Below, in pieces: positions 16,887 to 25,029 of a stretch of 64,000 nucleotides of DNA. A model generated the notes under the pieces. That model worked only from the letters and a program-made list of their open reading frames with translations, did no database searches and was not told the origin of the DNA. The stretch lies in the NCBI RefSeq assembly GCF_003634045.1, contig NZ_RBIM01000006.1:62001-126000 (forward strand). The letters run 5' to 3'. This DNA is from Maricaulis maris (GTDB lineage Bacteria; Pseudomonadota; Alphaproteobacteria; Caulobacterales; Maricaulaceae). A program made the position numbers and the translations under genes. The first letter of the stretch is position 1. Each line of letters begins with the position of its first letter.

Positions 16887-18469
16887 TAGACTTTCCTGCC
16901 GAGTAGTAAACGCGATATCCACGCATCGGTAAGACTTGTGCGGCTGGCGCGGCGCAGCCGGTCCGGCGTCATGATGCGGATCAGCGTGAGCAGCAAGACG
17001 AAGGCAGCCGAACCGAGCGCAAGGATCAGACCCTGACGAACACCCGGCGCCGCAGCCGGTCGCGGCCCTGCCTCGACCAGCGCCTGATAAGCGGTCGCGC
17101 CGAGCCATTCCATCACCGCCAGGCTGGCCGGGCCGGCCAGGGCCGACAAGCGCTGCAGCTCCGCCAGCGTATCGGGCGTGTCGACATAAACCATCAGGCG
17201 AATGGCCTCAAAGCTCGACGTGGCCGACCGCACGGCGTCGATCTGCTGTAACAAGGTCGCCAGCTCGACCGCGCCGGGTGCGGTGCGAGCGTCGTGCAAA
17301 TTCTCGATCTGCGGCCGCACCCGCGACGGCGCGGCAAAGCTGACATCCGGGCGCACGCCAGCTTCGACCAGGCGCGCCCTCACGGTTTCGGCGGGCAGCA
17401 GGTCCGCAAGCGCACCGGCCAACCAAGCCTCGAAACCGGGATCGAGACGGCCGGCCCGGCGCGCCGCGATCAGGATTTCCGCGCCCGACACCATCGCCCG
17501 GCTGCGACCGGGCAATTCGACCATGCCGGCTTCGATCGCCGCCAGCGACAGGGCAAGCGGATCCGCGCCCGCAGGCGGGATGATGGCGCTGTCGCACCCG
17601 TCGGGTCGGAGCGATGGTCCCGATCCGGTCCCGGCACAAAGCTGGATCACAAGATCACGCACCCCGCCATAAAGACGGGTATCGCCCGCCTCCGCGGTGA
17701 CCAGGCCCGGCACGGAGCGCAGCTCGAACTGGCCGCGATGATCGCCACGGAAAAACCCCTCGGCACTGGTCTTGGCAACCGCCCAGGCGAAACGGCGTGC
17801 CACGGCCCGTTGGCGGATCGCCTCAGGTGCGAAGATCAAGGCCGGCGGGTCGAGGTCCAGGGCTTCGCCACGCGCCAGTTGAGATTGCCATGCGGCGTCA
17901 AGACGGGTCCGCCGCTGCCACGCCGGACCGGCACGCAATTCAGCGTCAAGCGCCCGCGGCCCGGCGGCGCCGGCCAGGCTTTCCAACGCCAGCCGGTCGC
18001 GGCCGATCAGATCCGGACCCAACTCCGCCCAGCTGCGGAAACGGTCGATATCAGCGCGTCTCCGCTCATCGCCGCGCAAGGCGTCCTCGAGCCGGGCGTG
18101 CCAGATCCAGCGCGCGTCCCGATCTTCCGGCACGGCGGCCGCGACCAGCGCCGACAGACGTGCCGCCTCACCCGGCTGCGGCTCAATATGGGCCGCCAGA
18201 CCACCGGTCTGGCCCAACCACTGGATCGAGAACCACAAGGCCAGCGCCAGCGACGTGATCAGCCAAAGGGGCTGCAGCCCCTTGAACAGGGTCCGCCAGA
18301 GCAGCCAGCCGATCAGACCCGGAAGGCCCGCTTCCCAAGGCGACTGGGTCTCGGCCCGCCAGCGATCCACGCGCTCGCGGCGCACCGCCTCGCCGCGGGT
18401 CAAGCCCGCCCGCTGCCAAGCATCGGCGCCCGGCGTCCGCATCTCTCCAGCATCGACGGTCTCCGTCAT
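16886..18469 (-). CDS. Unknown membrane protein with large periplasmic domain
   Basis: I do not recognise the family of this 527-residue protein. The cytoplasmic N terminus (about 45 residues, charged) is followed by one or two hydrophobic segments ('LPGLIGWLLW', 'LWLITSLALALWFSIQWL', about 47-85). A long soluble region (about 90-475) rich in Ala, Arg and Glu comes next, then a C-terminal TM (about 483-505, 'GLILALGSAAFVLLLTLI') and a basic tail. Two cysteines in 'VIQLCAG...RPDGCDSAI' could form a disulfide if the domain is periplasmic. The gene is monocistronic with its own terminator. The ATG at 18469 follows a G-rich ribosome site. Confidence 0.8.
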   Translation of the reverse strand: MTETVDAGEMRTPGADAWQRAGLTRGEAVRRERVDRWRAETQSPWEAGLPGLIGWLLWRTLFKGLQPLWLITSLALALWFSIQWLGQTGGLAAHIEPQPGEAARLSALVAAAVPEDRDARWIWHARLEDALRGDERRRADIDRFRSWAELGPDLIGRDRLALESLAGAAGPRALDAELRAGPAWQRRTRLDAAWQSQLARGEALDLDPPALIFAPEAIRQRAVARRFAWAVAKTSAEGFFRGDHRGQFELRSVPGLVTAEAGDTRLYGGVRDLVIQLCAGTGSGPSLRPDGCDSAIIPPAGADPLALSLAAIEAGMVELPGRSRAMVSGAEILIAARRAGRLDPGFEAWLAGALADLLPAETVRARLVEAGVRPDVSFAAPSRVRPQIENLHDARTAPGAVELATLLQQIDAVRSATSSFEAIRLMVYVDTPDTLAELQRLSALAGPASLAVMEWLGATAYQALVEAGPRPAAAPGVRQGLILALGSAAFVLLLTLIRIMTPDRLRRASRTSLTDAWISRLLLGRKV

Positions 18470-18634
18470 GATGCCCCCCTGTTCCCATGCCCAGTTATGC
18501 CGCCCTGCCGTGACCGTGCAAGGGCTTGCACCTGAGGCGCGAGGAGGCCGGTGCAGGACGGTACTGGATGAAAGGGAGATTGCCTGTCGCTTTTGCGCGT
18601 CCTATTTCCAACAGGTCGCCTTCAGGAGCCGATA

Positions 18635-19588
18635 ATGCCGTCTGACACCCTCTCCCGCTTCCCGCCCGTCTCGATGCGCCTGGCGCAGACCGACAAGGTC
18701 CGCTTCGCCGCCGAGCTGGGCCGCAGTTTCCGGGAATACGGTTTTGCGGCGATCTCCGATCACGGCCTCGACACCGATCTGATCAAGGCAGCCTACGACA
18801 AGGCTGCAGACTTCTTTGCCCTGCCCGAAGCGACCAAGATGAAATATCTCGTCGAGGGCGGCGGTGGTGCGCGCGGCTACACGCCTTTCGGCAAGGAGAT
18901 CGCCAAGGATGCCAAACATGTCGATCTGAAGGAATTCTGGCATGTCGGTCGCGACCTGCCGGCTGGCCACAAATATGAAGCCGACATGGCGCCCAATCTG
19001 GTGCCGGTGGAAATCGACGGCTGGCGCGAGACCGTGCACGCCCTCTATGACGCCTTCGACCAACTCGGTGTGCAGGTATTGCGGGCCATTGCGCTGGATC
19101 TGGGCCTTGAAGAGACCTTCTTCGACGACACGGTGAAGGACGGCAATTCGGTGATGCGCCTGTTGCATTACCCGCCGGTGACCGGCGATCCGGGCGGCTC
19201 GATCCGGGCTGAGGCGCATGGCGACATCAACACCATCACCCTGCTGCTGGGCGCCGAGGAGCCGGGCCTGCAGGTCAAGGCTCGCACCGGAGAGTGGATC
19301 GACATGAACCCGCCGCCCGGCTGCCTGGTCGTCAATATGGGCGACATGCTGGCCCGCTCGACCAATGACATCCTGCCCTCGACCCAGCACCGGGTGATCA
19401 ATCCGGCCGGCGCCCGCACTGGTTTCTCACGCTACTCCCTGCCGTTTTTCCTGCACTATCGTCCCGACTACATGATCGAGACGCTGCCGGGCTGTGCCGG
19501 GCCGGACAATCCGGACAAATATCCGCAAGCAATGCGGGCCAATGATTATCTCAACCAGCGCCTTCGCGAGATCGGGTTGTTGAAGTAG
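18635..19588 (+). CDS. Isopenicillin-N-synthase-like 2OG-Fe(II) oxygenase
   Basis: The start is ATG 18635 with CAGGAG at about -9, giving 317 residues. The DIOX_N region ('FREYGFAAISDHGLD') precedes the Fe(II)/2-oxoglutarate core. The facial triad is visible as HxD in 'AEAHGDINTITLLLG' and the distal His in 'STQHRVINP', with the 2OG-binding R-x-S in 'FSRYSLPFF'. Family members hydroxylate or desaturate small molecules, and the substrate cannot be read from sequence. It stands alone, convergent with the yceI gene 14 bases away. Confidence 0.85.
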   Translation: MPSDTLSRFPPVSMRLAQTDKVRFAAELGRSFREYGFAAISDHGLDTDLIKAAYDKAADFFALPEATKMKYLVEGGGGARGYTPFGKEIAKDAKHVDLKEFWHVGRDLPAGHKYEADMAPNLVPVEIDGWRETVHALYDAFDQLGVQVLRAIALDLGLEETFFDDTVKDGNSVMRLLHYPPVTGDPGGSIRAEAHGDINTITLLLGAEEPGLQVKARTGEWIDMNPPPGCLVVNMGDMLARSTNDILPSTQHRVINPAGARTGFSRYSLPFFLHYRPDYMIETLPGCAGPDNPDKYPQAMRANDYLNQRLREIGLLK

Positions 19589-19602
19589 CGCTGTTGCACT
19601 TG

Positions 19603-20274
19603 CTATTCAGCAGGCGGCGCTTCGAGTGGTGGACCGATCAATTCAGCCTCGATGCTCACCGTGACCCTGTCCGCCACACCGAATGACGAGCCTTCTGCCG
19701 GAATTCCATAGGCAAGGCCGAAATCGGATCGGTTGAACTCGGCCGTGGCGGAAAACCCGATCCGGGCCTGCGGATCATAAACTGCCATGCCGGCATAGCC
19801 GCCATTATAGGTCACCTGCAGCGTGATCGTCCGCTCGAAGCCCATCATCGAAAGCGTACCGGTCACGTCCGCGCTGTCCGGCCCGGTCAGTTCCACGCTG
19901 TGCGACACGAAGCCGATCGCGGGGAAATTCTCGACATCAAGCCATTGCGGGCCGGTCAGGATGGCATCGAAATCGACATCCTCACCGGGATAATGCGTAT
20001 CCAGGGATGACGGGTCTATCCGGGCCGACACGGACATGGTCTCAGGTGCGGCCGGATCGAAGTCCAGCTGCATGTCGAACCGGGTGAAACGAACCGGGTA
20101 GCGCGAATAGCCCATGTGACCGGCATGCAGGATCACGCTGCCATGGGCCGGGTCGAGCGTGTATTCGCCAGCTGGCGGCGGCGTCATGGGTGGCGCCTGG
20201 ATGTCCTGGGCCGCGCCCGCGGCAGTAAGGGCAACCGCGAACGCACCGGCGACCAGCGGAATTCGAACGATCAT
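19603..20274 (-). CDS. YceI family periplasmic lipid-binding protein
   Basis: A 223-residue secreted protein with a signal peptide (MIVRIPLVAGAFAVALTAAGAA) and a YceI beta-barrel. Family motifs are 'YTLDPAHGSVILHAGHMGYSRY' (parts: YTLDPAHGSV, HMGYSRY), 'FDMQLDFDP' and 'ADVTGTLSMMGFERTITL'. YceI proteins bind polyisoprenoid or amphiphilic ligands in the periplasm. A GGGGAG ribosome site lies just before the ATG. It may be read with the ArsR/SRPBCC genes upstream, but the 64-base gap leaves that open. Confidence 0.85.
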   Translation of the reverse strand: MIVRIPLVAGAFAVALTAAGAAQDIQAPPMTPPPAGEYTLDPAHGSVILHAGHMGYSRYPVRFTRFDMQLDFDPAAPETMSVSARIDPSSLDTHYPGEDVDFDAILTGPQWLDVENFPAIGFVSHSVELTGPDSADVTGTLSMMGFERTITLQVTYNGGYAGMAVYDPQARIGFSATAEFNRSDFGLAYGIPAEGSSFGVADRVTVSIEAELIGPPLEAPPAE

Positions 20275-20338
20275 CCTTTTTTCTCCCCAAGAGGCGTCGC
20301 TTCCAGATAACGGTCCACAGACAGGGTGAGCGCGTGGG

Positions 20339-20809
20339 TCATGACGTGGTCTCCGCCTCGAAATGCAAAGCGAGGTTTTCGATCAGCGCGCCCCAGCCCT
20401 CACGATAGCCTGCGAAGATCTCCGAGTTCGTTTCGCCGACGATCTGCAACGTCAGGCGCAGGCGGGTGCCGCCATTGTCGGCACACATCTCGACCGTGAC
20501 CAGCGCCGAGGCCAGATGCGTGCCGGCCTTGGAGACGGTTTCGGACATGATGATGCGATGATCCGGCACGATATCCTGATAGTGGACGATGGCCTGGTAG
20601 GCATCGCTTTCATCATCCGCCCAGCAACGGCTGACGTCCCTGCCGCCAACCCGGAAATCCGCCCTGTCATAGACGAGGTGAAGATGGGCCGCCGGCTTTT
20701 GCCAGAGCGCACGCCCCTCGACATCCTCCCAAGCCGCAAAGACCCGCGACACCGATACCTCATATTCACGCTCGAGCGAGAAACTTTCATGCGCCATCCA
20801 GCCGGTCAT
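20339..20809 (-). CDS. SRPBCC (AHSA1-like) protein, second copy
   Basis: 156 residues of START/Bet v1-like fold: 'EYEVSVSRVFAAWEDVEGRALW' (VSRVFAAWEDVEGRALW), 'VTVEMCADNGGTRLRLTLQIVG' (TVEMCADNGGTRLRLTLQ) and 'YREGWGALIENLALHFE', the C-terminal 'GW...L..L' signature of the AHSA1 family. The ATG overlaps the preceding gene's stop (ATGA). It forms a three-gene unit with an ArsR regulator and a paralogue, a common pairing in which the SRPBCC proteins are thought to bind small hydrophobic ligands. The function is unknown. Confidence 0.8.
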   Translation of the reverse strand: MTGWMAHESFSLEREYEVSVSRVFAAWEDVEGRALWQKPAAHLHLVYDRADFRVGGRDVSRCWADDESDAYQAIVHYQDIVPDHRIIMSETVSKAGTHLASALVTVEMCADNGGTRLRLTLQIVGETNSEIFAGYREGWGALIENLALHFEAETTS

Positions 20810-21321
20810 TGGGCACCTGCCTTCATTGTCGCGACATGCGCGGCCAGCTGATCGATCACGGTGCCCCAGCCATCGTGGAAGCCCATGGCCTCATGGCGCT
20901 TGCGGGACGCGGCGTCCGGGTGCAGCACCGTGGCACTATAATGCGTTCCCGTACCGTCAGGCTTGAACTCGATACCGGCGGTCATATGCAAGCCGCTGCC
21001 TCCGGCATCGCCGGCCGGTCGGAAGCCAGGCCGCAAAGCGCTGGTCCAGGCGATCCAGGCCCTCGGTTCGATCGCGAGAAAAATGCCTGCATTATCGTGC
21101 CGGTCGCCTTCAGGCGACTGCATGACCGTGCGGAAAATGCCGCCGGGACGCAGATCCATTTCAACCTCCGGGGTCGACCAGGGCTGCGGACACCACCACT
21201 GTTTCAATCGCTCGGGATCGGTCCAGGCGGACCAGACCAGTTCGACGGGCGCATCGATGCGGCGTTCGATCATCAGATCGGTTTCGGGATTGAACGCGGC
21301 CCAGTCACGCTTGTGGGTCAT
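20806..21321 (-). CDS. SRPBCC (AHSA1-like) protein, first copy
   Basis: 171 residues: 'ERRIDAPVELVWSAWTDPERL' (APVELVWSAWTDPERL), 'QWWCPQPWSTPEVEMDLRPGG', then 'HDGWGTVIDQLAAHV' at the C terminus, all classical for the activator-of-Hsp90-ATPase-like (AHSA1) family. It overlaps the arsR coding end by 17 bases and the next paralogue by 4, so the three are translationally linked. It is diverged from its partner but recognisably homologous, consistent with tandem duplication. Confidence 0.85.
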   Translation of the reverse strand: MTHKRDWAAFNPETDLMIERRIDAPVELVWSAWTDPERLKQWWCPQPWSTPEVEMDLRPGGIFRTVMQSPEGDRHDNAGIFLAIEPRAWIAWTSALRPGFRPAGDAGGSGLHMTAGIEFKPDGTGTHYSATVLHPDAASRKRHEAMGFHDGWGTVIDQLAAHVATMKAGAQ

Positions 21322-21661
21322 CGGGATTTTCCTTTTCAGCCATGTCCTTGAGATAAGCGTCGAGGCGGTTCAGCCGCCCTTCCCACAGCGCCCTTTGTTC
21401 CGCGAGCCAGTCCTGCGCCTCACCCAGGCGGGCGGCGTCCAGGCGGCAGGTGCGGACCCGTCCGGTCTTGTGGGATTTCAATAGCCCGCCCTGCTCAAGC
21501 ACCTTGATGTGCTGCATCAGCGAGGGAAGCGCCATGTCAAAGGGTTTGGCGAGTTCGGACACGCTGGCCGAACCCTGCACGAGCCGGGCGATGATGGCCC
21601 GGCGCGTCGGATCAGCGAGCGCGTGGAAGGTCTGGTCGAGCGGGTCTTGAAAGTTAGGCAT
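21305..21661 (-). CDS. ArsR family transcriptional regulator
   Basis: 118 residues with a winged helix-turn-helix: 'FHALADPTRRAIIARLVQGSASVSEL' (HALADPTRRAIIARL; GSASVSELA), 'FDMALPSLMQHIKVLEQGGLL' (recognition helix LPSLMQHIKVLEQGGLL) and 'HKTGRVRTCRLDAARL'. It lacks the cysteine metal-site motif (ELCVCDL) of arsenic sensors, and belongs to the group usually paired with SRPBCC genes. It heads the three-gene operon and is probably autoregulated; no clear operator dyad was found in the short leader before the minus-strand terminator at 21763. Confidence 0.88.
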   Translation of the reverse strand: MPNFQDPLDQTFHALADPTRRAIIARLVQGSASVSELAKPFDMALPSLMQHIKVLEQGGLLKSHKTGRVRTCRLDAARLGEAQDWLAEQRALWEGRLNRLDAYLKDMAEKENPDDPQA

Positions 21662-21762
21662 GCGCCTAGGTATTAGGCGCCCGGCCTGCGGTCAAGCAAA
21701 AACTTAGAAATATACCTAACCAATTTTCCGCCCGCCCCGGCACAGAACCCGCCCTGACACAG

Positions 21763-21793
21763 AAAAAGGGGTGCAGCCCCATGTCTGCACCCC
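21763..21793 (-). terminator. Strong minus-strand terminator in the arsR-mscS gap
   Basis: On the minus strand GGGGTGCAG-ACATGGGG-CTGCACCCC (21793-21768) is followed by five T residues (21767-21763). It would end a transcript coming from mscS or from within the gap, and it insulates arsR. Confidence 0.85.
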
Positions 21794-22098
21794 CGAAGTC
21801 TGATAGCGCCCTCCGGTGATCGGGCTGTGCCCCGCCACCGTTCGGCAATGCGAATATCTTCAGGTTGTATTACCAAACCGCTAAGCGCGTCCCGAGCTGA
21901 ACACTTTGTAATGCAACAAGAATGCATGACCACCATACACGCTCCGGTGGGTAGCAACCGGCAGCATCACCAATTTCGATGGCTGCCAGAAAATCAATCG
22001 ATTGTACCAACGCGTGGTCCCGGCGCATCCTGCTGATGTGGAAGATGGCGGGTTGTGATCGACATCGAGCGCACCGGCCCTGCCACCAGCCAACTGGA
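21794..22098. other. Gene-free, structure-rich stretch between opposing terminators
   Basis: About 300 bases with no convincing coding region. Hairpins are visible, such as GGCAGCATC/GATGGCTGCC (21960-21986, one bulge) on the plus strand and ATGCA/TGCAT on the minus strand. Short open frames here lack good ribosome sites and differ in codon use from the neighbours. With a terminator at each end pointing outward, it may encode one or two small RNAs; no known RNA family was recognised. Confidence 0.4.
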
Positions 22099-22133
22099 TG
22101 GCCGCGCGGCGCAAGCCTCGCGGCCACTTTTTT
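22099..22133 (+). terminator. Strong plus-strand terminator facing mscS
   Basis: TGGCCGCG (22099-22106) and CGCGGCCA (22119-22126) form an 8-bp stem, followed by C and six T residues (22128-22133). It is 8 bases from the mscS stop. No plus-strand gene precedes it for more than 2 kb, so the transcript it ends is unidentified. Confidence 0.85.
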
Positions 22134-22140
22134 GGCGTGC

Positions 22141-23517
22141 CTACTCGGACGTGGTGGTCGCCGGCTTGGGCTTTTTCATTCCGGCCGGCATGTCGCGGAC
22201 ATGGATGTCGATCTGCGGATAAGGGAATTCGACCTCATTCTCATGGAAAGCCTCCCAGATTGCCAGATAGACATCACTGCGGACATTGGAGAGGCCGTTC
22301 TCCGGGTCTGATATCCAGAAACGCAGGTCGAAATTGACCGAGCTGTCGCCGTATTCCATCAGATTGCAGACCGGCTCCTTGTCGGACACGACCCGCTTGA
22401 CCGTCATCGCCGCCTCGATCGCGATCCTCTGCACCCGGGCCAGGTCGCGCGTGTCGTAGGAGACACCAAACGGTGCATGCTGGCGCACCACGCGGTCGGA
22501 CTTCGACCAGTTGATGACGCCATTGGCGATGAAATGCTCGTTCGGAATGAGGTGCTCGGTGCCGTCACGGGTGCGCAGCGAGACATAACGCGACTCCATC
22601 CCGGTCACCCAGCCGAACTGGCCATCGACCTCCAGCGCGTCGCCGGGCTTGATGGACTTGTCGGCCAGCAAGGTGAAGCCGGCGGCAAAATTGGCGACGG
22701 TCTTCTGCAGGCCCAGACCGACGCCGATACCGACGGCGCCCGAAAAGATCGCCAGCGTGGCGAGGTTGAAACCCGTCAACTGCAGCGCGATCAACAGCGC
22801 CACGACCGGCAGGGCGAAGCCGAGCACCTTGGCAATCAGCGCCCGCAGGGCCGGCGAGATTTCCTCCGCCCTTTGCAGCTGGGCATTGACCGTGCGACCG
22901 GCCAGCGACGCGAGCCAGAACAGCACACCGAAATAAATCAGGGTGCGCAGGATATCGAACAGGGACAGGTCCACCGGCTGACCGTCCTCGGTCTCACCCA
23001 GGGGAATGGCCAATGCCTGCAACTGCATCACCACATCGTCGAGCAGGCCGAACACGTCCAGCGCCGCCACCGGCCAGGCGACATAGAAGGCGACCTTGGA
23101 CCAGAAGCGCGACCGGATGATCAGGGTCACCGCCCGGATCACCAGCCAGGCCGTCATCAGGCTCATGGCGGCGTCGATGAGGCCGAAAGGCCGGTCGAGC
23201 GCGCCGAGCACGATGCGGATGATCGCCAGTACCGAAACCAGGGCCAGTGGCGTCGCCAGTGAGATCGCGGCCGTCACCAGCCGCCGGGCCAAACCGGTCC
23301 GGATGCGGCTATGGGTAAGCTCTTCCACCACATGGCGCAGGCGCGGACCAAAAATGAGCGCTGGAATGAAGGCCGCAAGGACCAGCCCCATCTGAAGGGC
23401 AACATCAAGATTGAGCAGGCTGGCGACAAACCAGTCCCAAAGTTCACGCACCCGCCCTTCCAGCACTTCCATCGGCAAAAGTTCGCCCAGCGCGCTGTCA
23501 TCCTGCGGTGTGGTCAT
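22141..23517 (-). CDS. MscS family mechanosensitive ion channel
   Basis: A 458-residue inner-membrane protein with four to five N-terminal hydrophobic segments. The MscS core shows a pore-lining helix rich in Gly/Ala ('FSGAVGIGVGLGLQKTVANFAAG', written as FSGAVGIGVGLGLQKTV and ANFAAG), then the beta domain ('KPGDALEVDGQFGWVTGMESRY' in parts KPGDALEVDG, GWVTGMESRY) and 'LIPNEHFIANGVINWS'. It releases solutes on hypo-osmotic shock. It is longer than E. coli MscS (286) owing to extra N-terminal helices. It is monocistronic; its transcript probably ends at 21763. Confidence 0.9.
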   Translation of the reverse strand: MTTPQDDSALGELLPMEVLEGRVRELWDWFVASLLNLDVALQMGLVLAAFIPALIFGPRLRHVVEELTHSRIRTGLARRLVTAAISLATPLALVSVLAIIRIVLGALDRPFGLIDAAMSLMTAWLVIRAVTLIIRSRFWSKVAFYVAWPVAALDVFGLLDDVVMQLQALAIPLGETEDGQPVDLSLFDILRTLIYFGVLFWLASLAGRTVNAQLQRAEEISPALRALIAKVLGFALPVVALLIALQLTGFNLATLAIFSGAVGIGVGLGLQKTVANFAAGFTLLADKSIKPGDALEVDGQFGWVTGMESRYVSLRTRDGTEHLIPNEHFIANGVINWSKSDRVVRQHAPFGVSYDTRDLARVQRIAIEAAMTVKRVVSDKEPVCNLMEYGDSSVNFDLRFWISDPENGLSNVRSDVYLAIWEAFHENEVEFPYPQIDIHVRDMPAGMKKPKPATTTSE

Positions 23518-23721
23518 CTGGTGCTCTCCCCCTTGATTTCAGAGAGATAGCATTATTGCGGGGATGCGGGCGAGTCTCTTGCGCCAGCTCGCTCCCATCA
23601 CCACGCGGCGCGCGCTACAGCAAAGCCCGATGGCGGTCACGACGGTTTGGAGCGCCAACAATTTCTGGCCTGTTTCATGTTCCCACCATCCTTGCCGACC
23701 GGGCGCAGCAAGGACGACGCC

Positions 23722-23748
23722 AAAAAATGGGGGCGCCGGAGCGCCCCC
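23722..23748 (-). terminator. Flagellin terminator
   Basis: On the minus strand GGGGGCGC-TCCG-GCGCCCCC (23748-23729) followed by A and six T residues (23727-23722). It lies 58 bases beyond the flagellin stop. Confidence 0.9.
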
Positions 23749-23805
23749 AGTTGCACGCCCTCACGGGCCGCGCCACCAGAAAGATGTTTGTTGTTGCGCC
23801 GCTGC

Positions 23806-24630
23806 CTAGCGGAAATAGCCCAGGATCGTCGCCGGTGCGGAATTGGCGATCGAGAGCGCCTGGACACCGAGTTGTTGCTTGACCTGGAGGGATTGGAGAT
23901 TGGCGCTTTCCTTGGCCAGATCGGCATCGACGAGATTGCCGATCCCCTTTTCCAGCGCATCGGAGAGCTTGCCGACGAAAGCCTTGTGAACGCCCAGCGA
24001 TTTCGAGCCAGTGCCGAGACGGGCGAGCGAGGCGTTGAGATTGTCCAGCGAGGCCTCGATCGTCGCCACCAGCGTGCCGGCATCACCGGCCGAGGCGAAG
24101 GAGGCGGTCGCCGACAGGGTGACCACCGCGCCGCCCAGCGACAGGTCCTCGGCGCCGATGGTCAGGGTCGAGGAGCCATCAGCATTGGCCAGGGCTGAAA
24201 TCTGCGTCATCGAGCCATTGATAAGATTGGTGCCATTGAACTCGGCCGTCTCGACAATCTTGCCGATCTGGTCGCGCAGCGCCTTGAAGTCCTCGTTCAG
24301 GGCATCGCGCGACGCTTGGTCAAGCGAGTTGTCGGAGCCGGCCAGCGCCTTTTCCTTCATCTCGACGAGCAGGTCGGAAATCGCTTCGCCGCCGGCCAGG
24401 GCGACATCGACAGTCGAGGCTGACAGGTCGAGCGACTGGGCCACGGCGGAGTAGCCGCGCACATCGGCGCGCATCGATTGGGCAATGGCGTAAACGCCGC
24501 CATTATCCTTGGCCGAGCCGACAGCCAGTCCGGTATTGATCCGGGCCTGGACGGTTTCCAGGTCACGATTGGTCTGATTGAGACTTTGCAGGGCCACCAT
24601 GGCACCCGCATTGGTGTTGATCGTCGCCAT
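23806..24630 (-). CDS. Flagellin
   Basis: The start is ATG 24630 (MATINTNAGAMVALQSL), giving 274 residues. The conserved D0/D1 N domain ('NRDLETVQARINTGLAVGSAKDNG', split NRDLETVQARINTGL / VGSAKDNG) and C domain ('LGVQALSIANSAPATILGYFR', ending ILGYFR) are joined by a very short D2/D3 region. That size and layout are those of Caulobacter FljK-type flagellins (about 273 residues). The filament subunit is exported by the flagellar type III system. No other flagellar gene is in the window. I did not find a convincing sigma-54 promoter in the 140 bases upstream. Confidence 0.93.
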   Translation of the reverse strand: MATINTNAGAMVALQSLNQTNRDLETVQARINTGLAVGSAKDNGGVYAIAQSMRADVRGYSAVAQSLDLSASTVDVALAGGEAISDLLVEMKEKALAGSDNSLDQASRDALNEDFKALRDQIGKIVETAEFNGTNLINGSMTQISALANADGSSTLTIGAEDLSLGGAVVTLSATASFASAGDAGTLVATIEASLDNLNASLARLGTGSKSLGVHKAFVGKLSDALEKGIGNLVDADLAKESANLQSLQVKQQLGVQALSIANSAPATILGYFR

Positions 24631-24770
24631 TTCTTGGCTCCCCACGCTTCTGCATATCCACCACCGGATCCGGCCTGGCCAACCTGTTTTCGGTCGGTCT
24701 CGATGGCCGTTCGGTACGATAAAGCTACTGCTGACTCATAAAATATTCGCTAACGGCGCATCCGCATTGC

Positions 24771-24800
24771 CCTTGCTGGCAAGGAAATTTCGGAATTTCC
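24771..24800. promoter_or_regulatory. Two tandem perfect dyads upstream of flagellin
   Basis: CCTTGC-TG-GCAAGG (24771-24784) overlaps by two bases GGAAATT-TCGG-AATTTCC (24783-24800). They lie about 140-170 bases upstream of the flagellin start, an enhancer-like distance. A 9-base direct repeat CGTATTCAG follows at 24805 and 24827. The binding protein is unknown. Confidence 0.45.
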
Positions 24801-24939
24801 CGCACGTATTCAGGGTGTTGAATAGGCGTATTCAGACCGGGTTCCAGTCGATTTTCTCTCCGATACGGACCACCTGCCGCGCGGATCCGACCTGTCTATC
24901 GTCCCCCGCCGCACCACGGCCTGGAAGGAAAAATCCTGA

Positions 24940-25010
24940 TGTAAGTAACTATTCACTTGCATCTCCCAAAACCCTTCGCTATACAGCATGTAAATGATCA
25001 TTCACTTACA
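24940..25010 (+). promoter_or_regulatory. TetR promoter with two operator copies
   Basis: Two related 22-bp sites lie at 24940-24961 and 24989-25010; both follow the pattern TGTAA-(A/G)-T...ATTCACTT-(A/G)-CA and are imperfect palindromes. A promoter fits between them: TTGCAT (24957-24962) and CTATAC (24979-24984) with a 16-base spacer. One operator covers the -35 and the other the start-site region. This is the expected geometry for autorepression by the TetR protein encoded 20 bases downstream. Confidence 0.7.
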
Positions 25011-25029
25011 GCCCTGAGGGGGATGGGAC

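Noticed and set aside
17294-18535. 413-codon plus-strand frame opposite the two-TM protein
   Set aside because: Its composition is typical of shadow frames (many Arg, Gln and Pro), and the minus-strand frame has a ribosome site, membrane segments and a terminator at its end.
21763-22000. 6S RNA on the minus strand
   Set aside because: A GTGTTC and a GC-rich terminal stem are present, but I could not build the long central bubble flanked by two stems that defines 6S RNA.
24631-24770. Sigma-54 promoter for flagellin
   Set aside because: No TGGCAC-N5-TTGC-like element was found on the minus strand in this spacer.
24657-25001. Short open frames in the flagellin-tetR spacer (24578-24997 plus, 24810-25001 minus)
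   Set aside because: They lack ribosome sites, cross the dyads and operators, and have codon use unlike real genes here.
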